DNA from: Mugil cephalus
Lineage: Eukaryota > Chordata > Actinopteri > Mugiliformes > Mugilidae
Assembly: GCF_022458985.1 (NCBI RefSeq)
Contig: NC_061779.1
Span: 11,916,501-11,980,500 of the forward strand
DNA length: 64,000 nt
Direction of reading: 5' to 3'
In this document: positions 26,274 through 39,675 of the stretch, one piece after another
How positions within the stretch are numbered: position 1 is the first letter of the stretch
Layout: the number at the start of each line of letters is the position of its first letter
The notes under the pieces: generated by a model
What the model saw: only the letters and a program-made list of their open reading frames with translations
The model's database searches: none
What the model was told of the DNA's origin: nothing
Made by a program: the position numbers and the translations under genes

Positions 26274-27647
26274 TTTAGAAGAATGGCATCAGGGTGCTGC
26301 TAGGCTGTCGTTACAAATAACCAAACATGAGGTTTGAACTGTGACTACAACGGTACCAACGAAAAACTGAACCCGGAAGACGAACGAAAATGCCAGAACA
26401 TGGAATTTCAGCATAAGAGTCCTCAGTCGTGTACTTTTTGCTGTTGGTTGTTTCAAAATAAAAAATATTTATCCTAATATACAGTATGTTTAAAGGATAC
26501 TATTTTCTTACTGGCTTTAAATAGATATCAACTCCATGACCTTGCACTCGGACAAGACAAAAAAAAAAAAATAAATAAATAAATATATGGTGTTAACCTT
26601 AAGAGGTATTTATGAGACATTTGAGTTTTTAAAATATTATATTAGGTAACTTTCACAATAAAAATAAACGCGCAATGGCATCAAAAAAAAAAAAAAAACT
26701 TAAAATATGTTTCCATTATAGCCATGCGGTCAAACTGATGTCATGGATAAAATTTAAAAAGAGATTTTGCCTTGTACAAATGAAGTTTTGTTTACTCAGT
26801 GTCTATAACAGTCTACATAACTGTGTCAGTGGATTTTTGATTTTTGTGATTTGCTCTCGCTCCAAGAACAAGGTATGAAAAGGTCTGATGTGACTTTCTT
26901 AATTCTGTAAATTCCACTTTTAACCTGGGAATGAAGGGAAACTATGGAAACGGAAACATAAGTCATCATAAAAACAAGATCTATACAGCCTTACGCTCTT
27001 TCACATAGATACATGTTTATGAAGCTAATGTATATAGTCTGAGCCACAGCAATATTTTGTTGTAGCCTAATTCACAACACCTCAACGGTGACTTATAGTT
27101 TTTTTTGACACTCTTAGACACTGACGCTTAAAAAATAAATAATAATAATAAATAAACTAAAAATCAGCAGTTTTAAATAAAGTAAGCCTGAGGCACTAAT
27201 AACCATATTCGTCTGATAATGTTTTCAGAAGCTAGAAAAGAAAGTTTATGTTTGCTGCCTTAATAAAGGCTTCATCACTGATTTTGCACTGTCTGGACAG
27301 TACAGTGGCAAATGTCTGACTCGACCTTTTAGATGAGAACATACCATCAGGTGGCGCAAAGGGGATTTTTAATATTAAAGTCATTAATTTATTTACATGG
27401 CGAAAGGGAACAAGGCGCATCAGGTTGCGAATGGGAAGTGGATCACACAGTGGCATTTATCTGGTCCAATTAAGCTTAGCGCGGCGAAAATGTGCCGATC
27501 CCAGGATCTGTAGCGCAGCCTGAGGGGAAATTTAACTGATTAATAAGGCAGACGGACAGTGATTCCGCGAGTGTGTCCTAGTCACTGATTCCGTCTCTCT
27601 GAAGAGCATTGTTCGACTGCGCGACTTACTGGATATTCCGCCTGAAG
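26274..27647. other. Divergent intergenic region between prpf18 and bend7
   Basis: Contains the 5' UTRs and promoters of prpf18 (-) and bend7 (+). A CCGGAAG ETS-type motif lies at 26373-26379, about 100 bp upstream of the prpf18 start codon, as is common in TATA-less housekeeping promoters. The middle is AT-rich with poly(A) tracts; the open frame at about 26.68-26.88 kb starts in a poly(A) run and has no recognisable similarity. Confidence 0.55.
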
Positions 27648-30600
27648 ATGGAGTTTGGGGAAAGGAAGAGGAGAAGGAAGTCGCAGAGCTTTAAACTGGT
27701 CACGGATGAAGGTAGGTTGCTGAATGAATGCAACACCGTGCAAGACGCGCGTCTGTGTCTGGCTGTTTGTCTGGCGCTGTGTGCCAGCAGAGACGACTCT
27801 GAAAACAAAAGCCATGGCCACCACAATTACCAGTCTGAGCCTTGATTTTACCCAGCAGCTAACTCTGATTATTCTCCTCTTGCACGAAAACGCAATACAT
27901 CAGTATCAGCATCCCGATTAGATTTGCAATAATTAAGTAGGCAAATAGTCCAAAATGTGAAAATATGTTGCGCACTCTGACAGTGTAAAATGCAGCTTAA
28001 TAGGATCACTTTTCACTGAAGCTGGGAGCTTCAGACCTCCTCTCTTGACTATGCTACTTCATACCACCTACAGGTGGTGGTTTCTTCATGGGATGGGAGG
28101 GGGTGTTCTGCTTTGGTTGACATCACAGCTCATCAGCCTGCACAAGCCCCTAGATTAAGAGGCCCTAACGTCACACACATTTTTGTATTTTTTAAGAGCT
28201 GCAAACGAACCTTTCTGTGTTTCTCACAGATTCCGAACCTTCGTGTATAGTGAACTCCAGATCCAAAGATGCCAATGGTGAACCTAAAGATGCTGCTGTG
28301 CCTGATGGTATACGCCACTCAAAGCGTTCATTTGTTTTATATATCTGTCTGTCTATAGAATACATTTTACCCATATGCTTTTCTCTCCATGCAGCTTGGC
28401 TTGAGGATGAGGGCATGGAGATCAAAAGGCAAATCACTGGAATGATGAGGCTACTAAGCGATAAAACTGGCAGGGTGTACCAGCGCGCTGGAACAGAGCA
28501 GGACAGCTCAATAAAGGAGCCCGAGGATAGGCATCTGAGCTGGGTACATCAGCCTGCACTTTTATCCCATGTGTCAGAGGACCACCAAAGTAACAACTGG
28601 AACTCTGCACGTGACCCGGGGCCTTCACCTTCATCCATGTCCCCCTCCATCCCCAACGGCCCGGGCTGTGGCCAGTACAGCACCCGCTCCAGAGCCCTCC
28701 GGATCCTCAACAACACAAAGGATTTGGTAAAAGTGAACGAAGCTAACGGTAGGGGGCCAGTGCGTGTCCGAAGAGGAGAAAAAAAACACAACCTATGTCG
28801 ACCATTTCACACTGTGATACAATAAGCCAGCTGTTTGTCACTAATCTTTTATATGTTACCGGCACCAAAAACACTTCTGCAAAAGATACACTCACTCATT
28901 GATTATCCGTGCATCTCAAGATGCATTCCAGGAATTTAGACTTTTAGTTTCCAAGATACAACCAGGAGAACACAAAAGAGACTAAATAAAGGGAGACAAA
29001 ATACAGAAATGAAAAATAATTAGTGCTTAGCTGAGAACATGCAAGCAAAGGTATTTGGGAGGCAGATACTCAGAGATGTTGGAGCATAACACAAACACTC
29101 ATGCGCACAAATACATTTTTGTTCTGATTTATGTTGCGTTAAATAAAATCGCACCCGTGCGAGTACGCACGTCTGAGTGAATGATCACTAACCATTGACC
29201 TCCTGCAGACGAAATCCCTCCTGAGGTGCAAGAAACCCCCTGCTGCATGTGTAACTGTAAGGGCACGTTGCAGGCTATTCTGCAGGAGCTGCGTTCGATG
29301 AGGAGGCTGATGCAGACTCAAAAAGGTCAGTAAATGCATCCAAATACATTGGGAAACACACCAAGAGATTTTCTTTTTTTAAAAAGAGTTTTTGTCTTCT
29401 TCTAGCATCCCTGGAAAGGCAGGAACAGACAACGTCCCCATGTCAGCCTCGTCTTGGTCCAGGTCCCACTCCTCGTCGCAGGCCCCGCAAGAGGAGGCCA
29501 ATCTATAAAGCGGCTCCACTGACTGTATTCAGTACTAGGAAAGCTGCTCTTACGCCTCTGCAGGCGTCACAACTTAAAACTGCATCTGCAGAATCTGGAA
29601 CAGCAAAGGAATGTGAAAAACAGGACGCATCAGCCAACATTCATCCCGTCGCTTCTGGTGTTTCTGTGCTGCCCCCTCAGAATGATCCAGTAACGGCCAA
29701 CAACACACACAATCCGGCACCGCGATGTTATCCTCCGCAGCTAAGGGAGCCACAGGCATTAGAGGTAATCTGCATGTTAGTGCATCTGTGTAGCAGCATG
29801 TGTCCGTGTATCTACCGACTGGTAGGTCAAATATGTAATTTGTGTTTCCTACACTCACTCTCACAGAAACTGGTGTTATGAGTTTGAACTTTATTATGAA
29901 GTGATAAGTTTATTTAGTTATTTAAATAAATCTGATTATTTGCAGACAATAACTAATCTGTAAGTTTCATTCAAATAAATAATGTTAGCTTCCTGATTTG
30001 CATAGAGCAACAGAACATTATTTTTATTTACAAGGCAAACTGTTTTGTAAATCACCCTATTTATGAGATTTAAAATATATTAGATTTACATACTTAAATT
30101 AAAGCTCAAACAACATGTTTGCTTTCTAACGGGAGTCTTTGTGTCACCTGGTGTGATGTTGTGTTTTGTGCAACCATTCTGATGACAGTGCTTTGTGTGC
30201 TCTCTCGTTCTAACTGAATTTATGTTGTGTTTCACATTGCTTAATAATTAACACGCTGTCTGTACTGTCTGATCCCTTCACAGTCTGAGGTGTGTCTTGC
30301 AGAAGGTTATGATGTGTTTATTTCAAAGGCCCAGCTCGATTCCATTCTGGTCAACTATACCCGCTCTGGCAGCCTGCTGTTCCGCAAACTGGTGCGTATT
30401 ATTTATAATAAGAAAATGCAAGTCATCACACTAATTTGTCAGTTTAATGGCATGTTTTAATGTGCCACCACTTTGTAAATGTGCTGTTTGGTGAAGAACT
30501 GTGCTCTGTGTTCAGGTGTGTGCCTTCTTCGATGATGCCACCCTGGCTAACTCCTTGCCTAATGGCAAAAGGAAGAGAGGTCTCAATGATAACCGTAAGG

Positions 30601-31723
30601 GCTTGGACCAGAACATTGTGGGTGCTATTAAAGGTAAGGGAGAGAAAGATATAGATGCCCTTTGCAAGGAAACGTTAAGTGTGTGTGTTGTATATCTAGT
30701 TGTTAAAATGATGACGTTTCGTGTGTCATTCGTGGCTTCTTCATTTCTCACCAGTCAGTTAAAACTCAAAATGACAGGTGAAACTCAAGCAAGTCTAGTT
30801 ACCTCCATTTTAGCATGCAGGTAAACCAAGACCCGGACGACTGAGAAACTTCACAGATGTGTGAATTGTGTCTAGTGTTTACAGAGAAGTACTGCACTGA
30901 ACACAGGATAGAGAAGCTGCCTGGGCCACGAGACTGGGTGCAGATCCTACAAGATCAGATCAAACTTGCCAGGAGGAGGCTGAAAAGAGGTCTTTCTTTT
31001 ACATAAATGATATATACTGTATATTTATTCATATTGTATTTTATCTATTAGTCTGGAGTCAGTTTAAACTGTTTTAGTCAAAAGTCAAGGATAACGGCTT
31101 CTGTGAATCTGTCTGGTAAAACTCCTCCTTCTTATTTTGGCTCCCCAGATGCTGCAGAAGCAGAAGACGTCTCCTATGGACCTTCCACAAGTAATAACTT
31201 AAATTATTCTTAAAAAGCCTCACACATACACGCAGGTAATACACACACTCTGCAGGGCATCTCTTCAGTTGTCTGCTTTTCCTGTTTTTTATCTGCACCT
31301 TTCCCCTCACATCAGTATTCCATCGTACAACATCTTTCTATCAGTCCCCCCCTGAGCACACAACGGCTTTACCGCCACCTCCACTTCATTGTCAGAGCTC
31401 ACACACACAAACTGGTGTTGCTGCCTCGCTCATTGGCTCACAGGCCTTTGTCATGCCGTCACAGTGACATTTGACATTTTCACGCAGCTTCCCAAAATGT
31501 CAGCTAATTATCTTCTCACCATGCACCGCATCCACTCTTTCACCTCTATATTTCAACCTAGCTGTCACAACGGTATTTCTTTATCCGTTGCGCGAGCTCG
31601 CACAAATTTGTTTCGTTTTGGTAACATATTGCGCTTTAACAGCATTTTCCGCCTTCTTTTACAGGCTGTGATTATAACACACCTGCGAGTGTGGAACAGA
31701 CAGTGGGGAACGTGACTGGTTGA
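27648..31723 (+). CDS. bend7: BEN domain-containing protein 7
   Basis: Ten exons: 27648-27711, 28230-28307, 28395-28748, 29209-29325, 29406-29764, 30284-30391, 30516-30633, 30885-30989, 31149-31190, 31665-31723. Phases agree and give 467 aa. The N-terminus MEFGERKRRRKSQSFKLVTD matches the family. Exon 4 encodes a CxxC-type segment followed by a helical LQAILQELRSMRRLMQTQK stretch (about 185-204, possible coiled coil). Exon 5 has a basic nuclear-localisation-like RRRPRKRR run (about 226-234). Exons 6-8 (about 325-435) form the BEN domain, including FISKAQLDSILVNYTRSGSL and RIEKLPGPRDWVQILQDQIK. BEN domains bind DNA or chromatin proteins; this member's role is poorly known. The last junction (31190/31665) is an inference: read-through of that donor ends instead at TAA 31211-31213, so two C-termini are possible. 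Confidence 0.92.
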
Positions 31724-31978
31724 TTCAGCGGCTGCTACAATCGTCCTGCTGCAGATGATTTGTCTTCATTATTTCTCCTGATGCATTTTGCAGCTGTTAA
31801 CTTCTATGAGCCATGGATGAAAAGGGAAATGACAATAGGACCAAATGTATAATGTTACCCTCTTCTGTCTCTGGCACTCATATGTCATACACTGTATATC
31901 TGTGGTTCTTTAGGCTTTTCATTGGGTACACATTAAAACACCGCAATCGGGGGATTAGTACTGAACTATTTGGTTAAA

Positions 31979-31984
31979 AATAAA
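31979..31984 (+). terminator. Poly(A) signal, probable bend7 3' end
   Basis: AATAAA about 255 bp beyond the bend7 stop at 31723. Confidence 0.55.
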
Positions 31985-33009
31985 GAAGCTTCACATTGTA
32001 GGCAGGGGTGTTAAAGGATGCTTGCCTAGTTTCCATGTCATTTCTAGGAGAGGTCACAAGTCTCAAATGAGACAAAGTACTGTAAAAGTATAGCATTCAT
32101 ATATTTTGCAGAAATTACGTCTTACAGGAAGCTGTCAATTGTAGATTGTGCCTTTTAAGTGACCCGTACTTCAGTGGGTGTAATGTGCAGTGCAGCATCC
32201 ACTTCATTTCTTAACATTATATCTCACTATGTGATGTATTTTTGGCAAATGTTGCCAATAAAAAATAAGGGATATACTACATCTAGCTAAAAAATAAAAA
32301 AATAAAAAAAGAATTCTATGAATATAATTTTTTATTATTTGAATCTTTAGGCTATGCATAATAATGCTAATATCAATATTGTGATGGAGTAATTATTTTT
32401 GTTCATTTCTGCTTATTGTGCATATGAAATTGATTGTTGTCTCCACCATTAAATATTTTTTCTTCACAATTTTGTTTTTGTGTTTTTTAATACGCTTTCC
32501 AATATTATTAACAAAAGAAATGAGATCAATATTGGCTACATGTTGTTAATTTTCTACGTTAAACATTAAGTCCTAATGACAACAAACAGTTTAATGTAAT
32601 ACAGAAACCTAACCTAAATATTGGTTAGATAATAACAATTATAATTTATATTTAGAAAATCTCAGTCTTTGTAAAGTACCTTCACTTCCAGCCAAGCAAA
32701 GCAATGTTATGTTGTTGTATTTCCAGTTGGAGGGAAAACAGTAAATTAAAGGTACACTCCATTGTAGAGATTTTGTTGCCAGACTTTTCAGCCTATTAAA
32801 GGGGATGTCGAAGCCGCCACTGTGCAGACAAAGGACCCTTTGAGATCTGGTAAGATTCCTCTTAGCATTAAAAATCATATATTGCTCTATGGCGGTCAAA
32901 CCGGATTTAATACGCATTTTAATTAAACTATATATAAGTATATGAAATAACTCAAATATATTGTGGCCTAGTCCAAAGTTAAAAAACTTATACGTGTCAA
33001 TTTTCGACA
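31985..33009. other. Intergenic region between bend7 and sephs1
   Basis: AT-rich with poly(A)/(T) stretches; no coding exon or recognised repeat seen. The right end is the presumed sephs1 promoter. Confidence 0.5.
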
Positions 33010-33099
33010 GGCTTTCTCCGAGGACGCTCGATTCTTGCCCCGTTGCATTCTGGTGTCGTCCCCGCTCTTCTGTCGGGATCCACCGCTAACGTGAAACTG
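33010..33099 (+). other. sephs1: Probable non-coding first exon of sephs1
   Basis: A GC-richer island just upstream of a strong donor (AACTG|GTAAGG, exon end 33099). The first coding exon is preceded by an acceptor (TTTCTTCAG|ACATG), so a 5' non-coding exon must exist upstream, and this is the best candidate. The 5' limit is approximate. Confidence 0.5.
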
Positions 33100-34574
33100 G
33101 TAAGGATAAACTGGACAGAGCAATTAAAGGGGAAATGTTGCAAGAATATAACTCCGTTTTGGCCCTAAAATCGCATCTGGGGCAATTGTAAACACTTCTA
33201 TTGCACCATATCATTACAAACTTTTCACAAGTTGCACGTTGAGCGTTGTTTTATTCATACTAACTCTGATGTTGCACACATCGCATGGCGAGGGACAGGA
33301 AAGGGTTAATTTTTTCCGCCGCCGACATTTTTGTTCGGCGCTTTACCGCAACTTTTTAACTTACATGTGCAACGAGCTGGCGCTGTAATTCACAACTATG
33401 CGTCATATTTTTGTCATAATGTGCACACGGTGTGTTTTAATGTGTCACGGGTCGCTACCTATCGGCTATCGGCTCTTTGTTTTACATAGCCGCTTATGCT
33501 CATCCCCTCATGCATTGATCAGCGTTTGCTAGCAAGAGCTAGCACGAAACCGAAAACTGCACTTAAAGCAAAACAAACAGACCTGTGTCTACCACTATGG
33601 GCATATATGTCTCAACATTATGCTCCCAACGTTGTGTTTTCTAATGCACAGTACACGAAACAGATGTTTACCGCTGTTAACCAGTGTCTTGAGGTTGAAT
33701 GAACTTGGGATCATTTTGAGTCTTGAACACTACCCGTGTGTGTACGAACAGGATCCCCATACAGCAACTTAGTTTAAACAACAACAAACCGGAATGATAG
33801 GTAACCAGTAATTCGGATGGCTTCTCTGCCAGATGACAAAGTGTTTCCCCATTTTCTCAAAGCGCGGGTCATTCATTTTTAATTTAGTTTATCTAGCCAG
33901 TGTAGCAGATGTGTTATTGCGAAAGTTGTTGTTTTAAAGTCATTCATTCACTTTCAAACCCCCACTGACATTTTTTCCCTCCTTAAACCGCCATAATATA
34001 TTGGACGTATTGTGTCCTACATTAAAACACATGCAACTAAATGTTTTTGAAGTCTAGCATAACTGATCCCTTAATTAAAAAGAAAGGAAAAACATTTGTT
34101 CATGCAATGTTGAGACAGTGTCATGTCAGATTTGTGCTGATTTAATTGCCTTCGTTTTTGTCGGCCTGCTCTGGTACAGTGTACCTAATATTTTGTCGAC
34201 TTGATCTTATTGAGTGTGTTGATTTTTCTCCTGTCATTTCTACATGATGATGATGTGGAGACCTTTAATGGTTGCTCAGTTATTCAAGCAGGCTTTGCAG
34301 CAGAATCTGCAATTGTTTCCTTAAGCTTAGTTAGACTCTTACTTTGACTTAATTAAGACTGAGTGGAATTGGCATATTTACTTACAATGATTTTAAGTTA
34401 TACAGTGAAACTGCATAGTTGAAACAAATGCTTTCTGACACTTGATATAAGCTGTACATCGGCAGGATGTGTCGCGCTGCTCTTTCTGGAGAAGAACTTA
34501 TTTCGGCTCAACTGAATAATTTTAGATGGCATTACAGTGTGTTGAATGAACTTGTGTTATCTGTGGCCACTTGT

Positions 34575-34640
34575 CCTGTACATGATCACGGGGGCTGGAG
34601 CCTATCCCAGCAATCATTGGGCAGAAGATGGGGCAGTGAT
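34575..34640. repeat. Short fish dispersed-repeat remnant
   Basis: GGGGCTGGAGCCTATCCCAG followed by CAATCATTGGGCAGAAG is a motif seen in a widespread fish repeat. A weaker partial match (CCAGAGCCTATCCCA) lies at about 25422-25440. Confidence 0.4.
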
Positions 34641-34779
34641 TGATTTATGTTTAACTTATTTATGTCTAACTAATCAAATCTTCTTGTGATATCCAAAAGT
34701 GTTTCAAATCAACAGTTCCGTTGTTGCGTCCCGGTCGTCGATGTGGTTCTAGTGGTGAGGACCCAGAGTTTCTTCAGAC

Positions 34780-35561
34780 ATGTCTGTGAGGGAGTCTTTT
34801 AATCCTGAAAGCTACGAGCTGGACAAGAACTTCAGGCTCACACGCTTTGCTGAGCTCAAGGGCACAGGCTGCAAGGTTGGATATCCATGTTCAAATCTGC
34901 CTTAAATTCATTAGTATCCATGTTTGGATTATTCCTTCCTCTTGGTAAGGAATATATTTTCGTTGTATAAAATATGGTAATGTCCTCTCATATTAGGTTC
35001 CCCAAGATGTGTTACAAAAGCTTCTAGAAACCTTACAAGAAAACCACTATCAAGAAGATGAACAGTTCCTGGGGGCAGTTATGCCTCGATTAGGTGATTA
35101 TGATCTCATTATTTTATTATAACAACAGATAAAATGCGTTTTGGTAATAATCCTTATTTGAACACCAGTATATCCTCTAACATCGATGTGTTTGACTTTT
35201 GAAGGCATAGGTATGGACACTTGTGTGATCCCCCTCAGACATGGAGGCCTTTCTCTGGTCCAGACAACAGATTACATCTATCCCATTGTGGATGACCCCT
35301 ACATGATGGTAAGAATTAGTTTCCTTTCGATCAGCTTTACCCGCTGCCGCTTTATTTGTTTAATTTTCCATGTTTCTCTTTTGTAGGGAAGAATTGCTTG
35401 TGCCAATGTTCTAAGTGACCTGTACGCAATGGGAGTAACAGAGTGTGACAACATGTTGATGCTCCTGGGAGTCAGCAACAAAATGTCAGAGAAAGTAAGA
35501 GGCACATAACTTAAATAATTCAATTAAAAACAGATATCGCTCAGTAATTATGAAAGAAAAC

Positions 35562-35601
<40 letters not shown>

Positions 35602-38600
35602 CCCAAGTCTTTTTGGCTTGATCCGAGTTCTAGTTACCGATCACTTACTCCGCGTTTACTTAGACGTGGATAAAATATGTGTCTCAAACCTTTAAACGCA
35701 TGATGTATCCAGATTTAACAAACCTTATTTTTCTGAACCCACTTAATTAAAACCACCATGCTTTAAAACGATTAACTTAATTAATGACTGCCATGATGAA
35801 GTATTTTGAATGCCCTACTGTTCCCTTCTGACTGGATTAATTTGCTGTACCAGCAGCTAAGGGAGAAAAAATAGGATTTTCCCAAGTAGTTAAAACTAGT
35901 GGCACATTGTTAACATATACGACTTGTAAAATACATCTTTTCTCTTTCTATGGACAATGTTAATAATTAAAAAGTAAGAGAATCGGAGTAAAATTACTCA
36001 GGATCTGCCTTAGTAGTGAGTCAGACTGATGGCTCACTGACATATTTATTCATTGTGGAAAAGATGAGCGCAATACTTTACTTAGATTCAATTCCCCTGT
36101 GGTGCTTTCCCTGTCTCAAGATAGCACAATGGAGTCCTACGATGTGGGTGAACAAACTAAGCCAGACCTTTGACACAGAGCCAACCTGAACACTTATTAG
36201 TTGTCAAATTAATTCACACAAAGTTATTCTTTTAGTTGGCGACGTCGGACGTCTTTTTTCTATCGCTTTATGAGAAGCGACAGAGAGAGATTGAGAGAAG
36301 AGGTCAGAAATGTAAAATTTCACCCATTTTAATTTTCACTCCCATATTCAGTCATTAAGAACAGTAGCACGGCAACAGAAGTGGACAGAAGTGGACAACA
36401 ACCAGTAGAACAATGGAAGGACTGGATTATAATATCATGTCTCATATATATATATATATATATATATTGTGACATCTCATTGTTTTGCATCCCTCTGTGT
36501 TTACAGGAGAGAGACAAAGTCATGCCACTGATCATCCAGGGATTCAAGGATGCGTCAGAGGAGGCGGGCACATCTGTAACAGGGGGACAGACGGTGCTCA
36601 ACCCCTGGGTAGTGATGGGAGGAGTTGCTACGACAGTCTGCCAGCCCAATGAGTTTATTATGTAGGAATCCCTCCTTCATATTCCTTTCTTTATGCTGTT
36701 TGTGCCTTTCACTGCCACTTAAGTATTAAATCATGACGATTCCATGTCTGACATTCCTCAGGCCTGACAATGCAGTGCCAGGAGATGTGTTGGTGTTGAC
36801 CAAACCACTCGGAACGCAAGTGGCTGTTGCAGTACACCAGTGGTTAGATATTGTAAGCCTGTCTGCTAATTTATGAATGATTTAGTTTGGAAATAACTTT
36901 TTTTTTTAAGGATACCCACTGATGTAATTTATATATATGCTTTTTTAATCCTCTAGCCTGAGAAGTGGAATAAGATAAAGCTAGTGGTAACCCAGGAAGA
37001 CGTAGAGCTGGCCTATCACGAAGCTATGATGAACATGGCCCGACTCAACAGGACAGGTACAACCTTTACCTTACACGATAAAAATCAATAAATACTTTAT
37101 TATCTCTATAATATGATATAACAGATCTGTATTTTGTTTACAGCAGCACCAAAAGCTAGGTTTTATAAGACTTTGGCTAATTAGCTTCTGGTTATAATGT
37201 CACAACAGCCAAAGATTACTTTAAAATACTGTACTACATGTAGTTTTTTTTTACTGTCTTTTGTTTCATGTGTTGTTTGGTCATTTATTTACAAAACAAA
37301 TACAAAAAATATATATATTTGCATTCAAGATGTTCAAGCCACAGCAAGTTACAGTCTTTGTGAATCTTTCATGAATTTAATAAGCTGAAACATCACCATC
37401 ACCAGAAGCTCCTCTAAGTCTCCTCTCTCCTCCTCTCTGTCTTCCCCTGTAGCGGCCGGTCTCATGCACACCTTCAACGCTCACGCAGCCACAGACATCA
37501 CGGGGTTTGGCATCCTCGGCCACGCTCAGACGTTGGCACGACAGCAGAGAAGTGAAGTGTCGTTTGTCATCCACAACCTCCCAGTGCTTGCCAAGATGGC
37601 TGCCGTGTCCAAGGCCTGTGGGAACATGTTTGGACTCATGCACGGCACCTGCCCCGAAACCTCAGGTGTGTGTGTTCTCCCATTGTCCCTTTTATGTTTC
37701 ATAGTAGCAAGCAAACGAGCCTCAGAAAGTGCTTTGTAAGTCAATAAAGCTCTATTGGAACAGGGCTAGTTTTATCTGGGGAACTCTAGAAAGTTGTAAT
37801 AATTGTCGTTTGTGATCTTAATCACGTGCTAATCTGCCATGTCTGTAATTTGTAAAGTAAAAATTACACTGTGAATTATCTACCCTATTTCTACTAACAC
37901 AGGGACAATACTGTGATAATAGTAATCCAGTGCAAACATGTCCCTCTGGGGTTTTGGGGAGTAGGTAGAGCTGGGCGGTATCACCAAGAATTTACATCAC
38001 AGTATTTTTCAAAATTCTGACAGTATCATGGTATATCATGGTATTTTTATTTTTTCATGCATAATCACGTTCACAGCATTTTCTACTGGTTGAGAGAGGA
38101 ATTAATGCAGTAAATTGACTAAGGATGGATTATTGTACTATTGTAGAATAATCCCACACCAGTAGTAAAACACGTTTGCATTTCACCATGTTGGCACTGC
38201 CTACTGATGTGAAGGTCCGGGGACATTTACAGCGCGGAGATAATAAAAAATAAATAAATAATAATAAAAACAAAATAAAAAAGAATTCATAAAAATTAGG
38301 AATTAATGAAAAAATAATTAAACGTTAAGATGAAATGAAGAAACAGAGACAATTATTCATTGACATATTTAAACTGCTATGTCTGTAATGTCAATAGCAG
38401 AGCGACCGGCTACCGTAATAACTGTAGTCTTCGCGCAACCCTTTTTTCCTCATTCATAAAAAGCTAACATTGGGGACAGCTATAGCTGGGGGACAGGTCA
38501 TCCAAAACAGGGGACTCTTCCCCATTTTGATTTTATTATTTTGTTTGATTCGCGGCTTTTTAGGACAGATGTTAGGGTGCAAAGTCGAGATGTCACAGCC

Positions 38601-39107
38601 ACCTTGTCAGAGTGTTTTCCATTTCTTGGAAACCGTATTGTAAGCTGGATTTACGTTTGATTTGGGGAAGGCACAGCTAAGTATTATGTGCATACTGAAA
38701 AAAAAAATGCTACGAGTAACTGAGCTGTGCGGTACAAAAAAAAGGCAAAATTCCTCCATCAAAGCTTGGATCATAGACCCGTCTGATTCCATTAGATGTG
38801 TAATATGTCAACAATAAAATGTATGAAAGGCAACTTTTAGAAAAGTACATAATCCGAGTCACTTGACTGACACAATCTCTTTCTCGTTGCAGGAGGCCTG
38901 CTCATCTGTTTGCCTCGGGAGCAGGCAGCTCGCTTCTGCGCCGAGATCAAATCCCCCAAATACGGGGAGGGCCACCAAGCGTGGATCATCGGGATTGTAG
39001 AGAAAGGAAACCGCACTGCTCGCATCATTGACAAACCGCGAATCATAGAGGTGGCACCGCAGGCCGCCACGCAGAATGTCAACCCCACACCTGGTGCAAC
39101 TTCTTAA
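34780..39107 (+). CDS. sephs1: Selenide, water dikinase 1 (selenophosphate synthetase 1 homologue)
   Basis: Nine coding exons: 34780-34875, 34997-35093, 35205-35308, 35387-35494, 36507-36661, 36762-36852, 36957-37056, 37453-37665, 38893-39107. They give 392 aa, the length of human SEPHS1, with nearly identical sequence. The glycine-rich N-terminal segment [12 protein letters not shown] carries Thr at residue 29, where active SelD/SEPHS2 enzymes have Sec or Cys; this marks the SEPHS1 paralogue, which is not thought to make selenophosphate. Other landmarks are the metal/ATP region [16 protein letters not shown], the segment [12 protein letters not shown], and [15 protein letters not shown]. Only ordinary sense codons are used, so no SECIS is needed. 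It lies in tandem with bend7 on the same strand and tail to tail with the cpt1 gene. Confidence 0.98.
35563..35601. repeat. ATT microsatellite in a sephs1 intron
   Basis: (ATT)n of about a dozen units, read directly. Confidence 0.9.
36443..36467. repeat. TA microsatellite in a sephs1 intron
   Basis: (TA)n about 40 bp upstream of the acceptor at 36506. Confidence 0.9.
37970..38240. mobile_element. Probable hAT-like non-autonomous repeat in the last sephs1 intron
   Basis: Begins with GAGCTGGGCGGTATCACCAA and contains repeated TATCATGGTAT blocks. The GCTGGGCGGTAT opening is a familiar start of fish hAT-derived repeats. The right boundary is not resolved. Confidence 0.4.
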
Positions 39108-39415
39108 GCGTCCTCCACAGCGTCGTAGATCGGAACACGGAAGCTCTGCTGACAACAAAAAAACAAAAAACATCCTAGAGTGTTGACATGTACACACAGA
39201 TAGTATGTATACAGGAAAGACTGGGTTGGCGTGTGTCAACATGAAAACAGCCCCACACAGTGGCCTAGGAGACACGTTACAACCCAGTGGACTCGACCTG
39301 CAGTGTCCCCATCATTAAAAATTGGTAAGAAGTACTGAAAATACATTTGCCTTTTGTGTCTGTTGTGTTTCGTTACGTTATATGTGCTTGACCGGCAGGC
39401 AGCTTCTGATAAGAG

Positions 39416-39440
39416 GATGATGATGATGATGATGATGATT
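39416..39440. repeat. GAT microsatellite in the sephs1 3' UTR
   Basis: (GAT)n of about eight units within the presumed 3' UTR. Confidence 0.85.
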
Positions 39441-39669
39441 CACCTTGAATCTTATAAAGTCTGGAGTCTGTTGCCTCTCTCGGCTCTTTTAAACCCGTTC
39501 TCATCAAACAAGCGAACTGTGTTTGGTGTTTTCGTTTGTTGTCCATTCACTTTGTACAGTTATAAAGCCTAGTTTTAGTTCATTGCTGTAACTGATGCCT
39601 TGAAAGAGTGTGACCAGAATGGCTTGTTTTTTTATTACGTTGACTTTTTGTATTGTCCCCACATAAACT

Positions 39670-39675
39670 AATAAA
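39670..39675 (+). terminator. Poly(A) signal, probable sephs1 3' end
   Basis: AATAAA about 560 bp beyond the sephs1 stop at 39107, consistent with a medium-length 3' UTR. Confidence 0.55.

Noticed and set aside
27582-27826. Minus-strand frames opposite bend7 exon 1
   Set aside because: The plus strand encodes the recognised Bend7 N-terminus with a proper donor.
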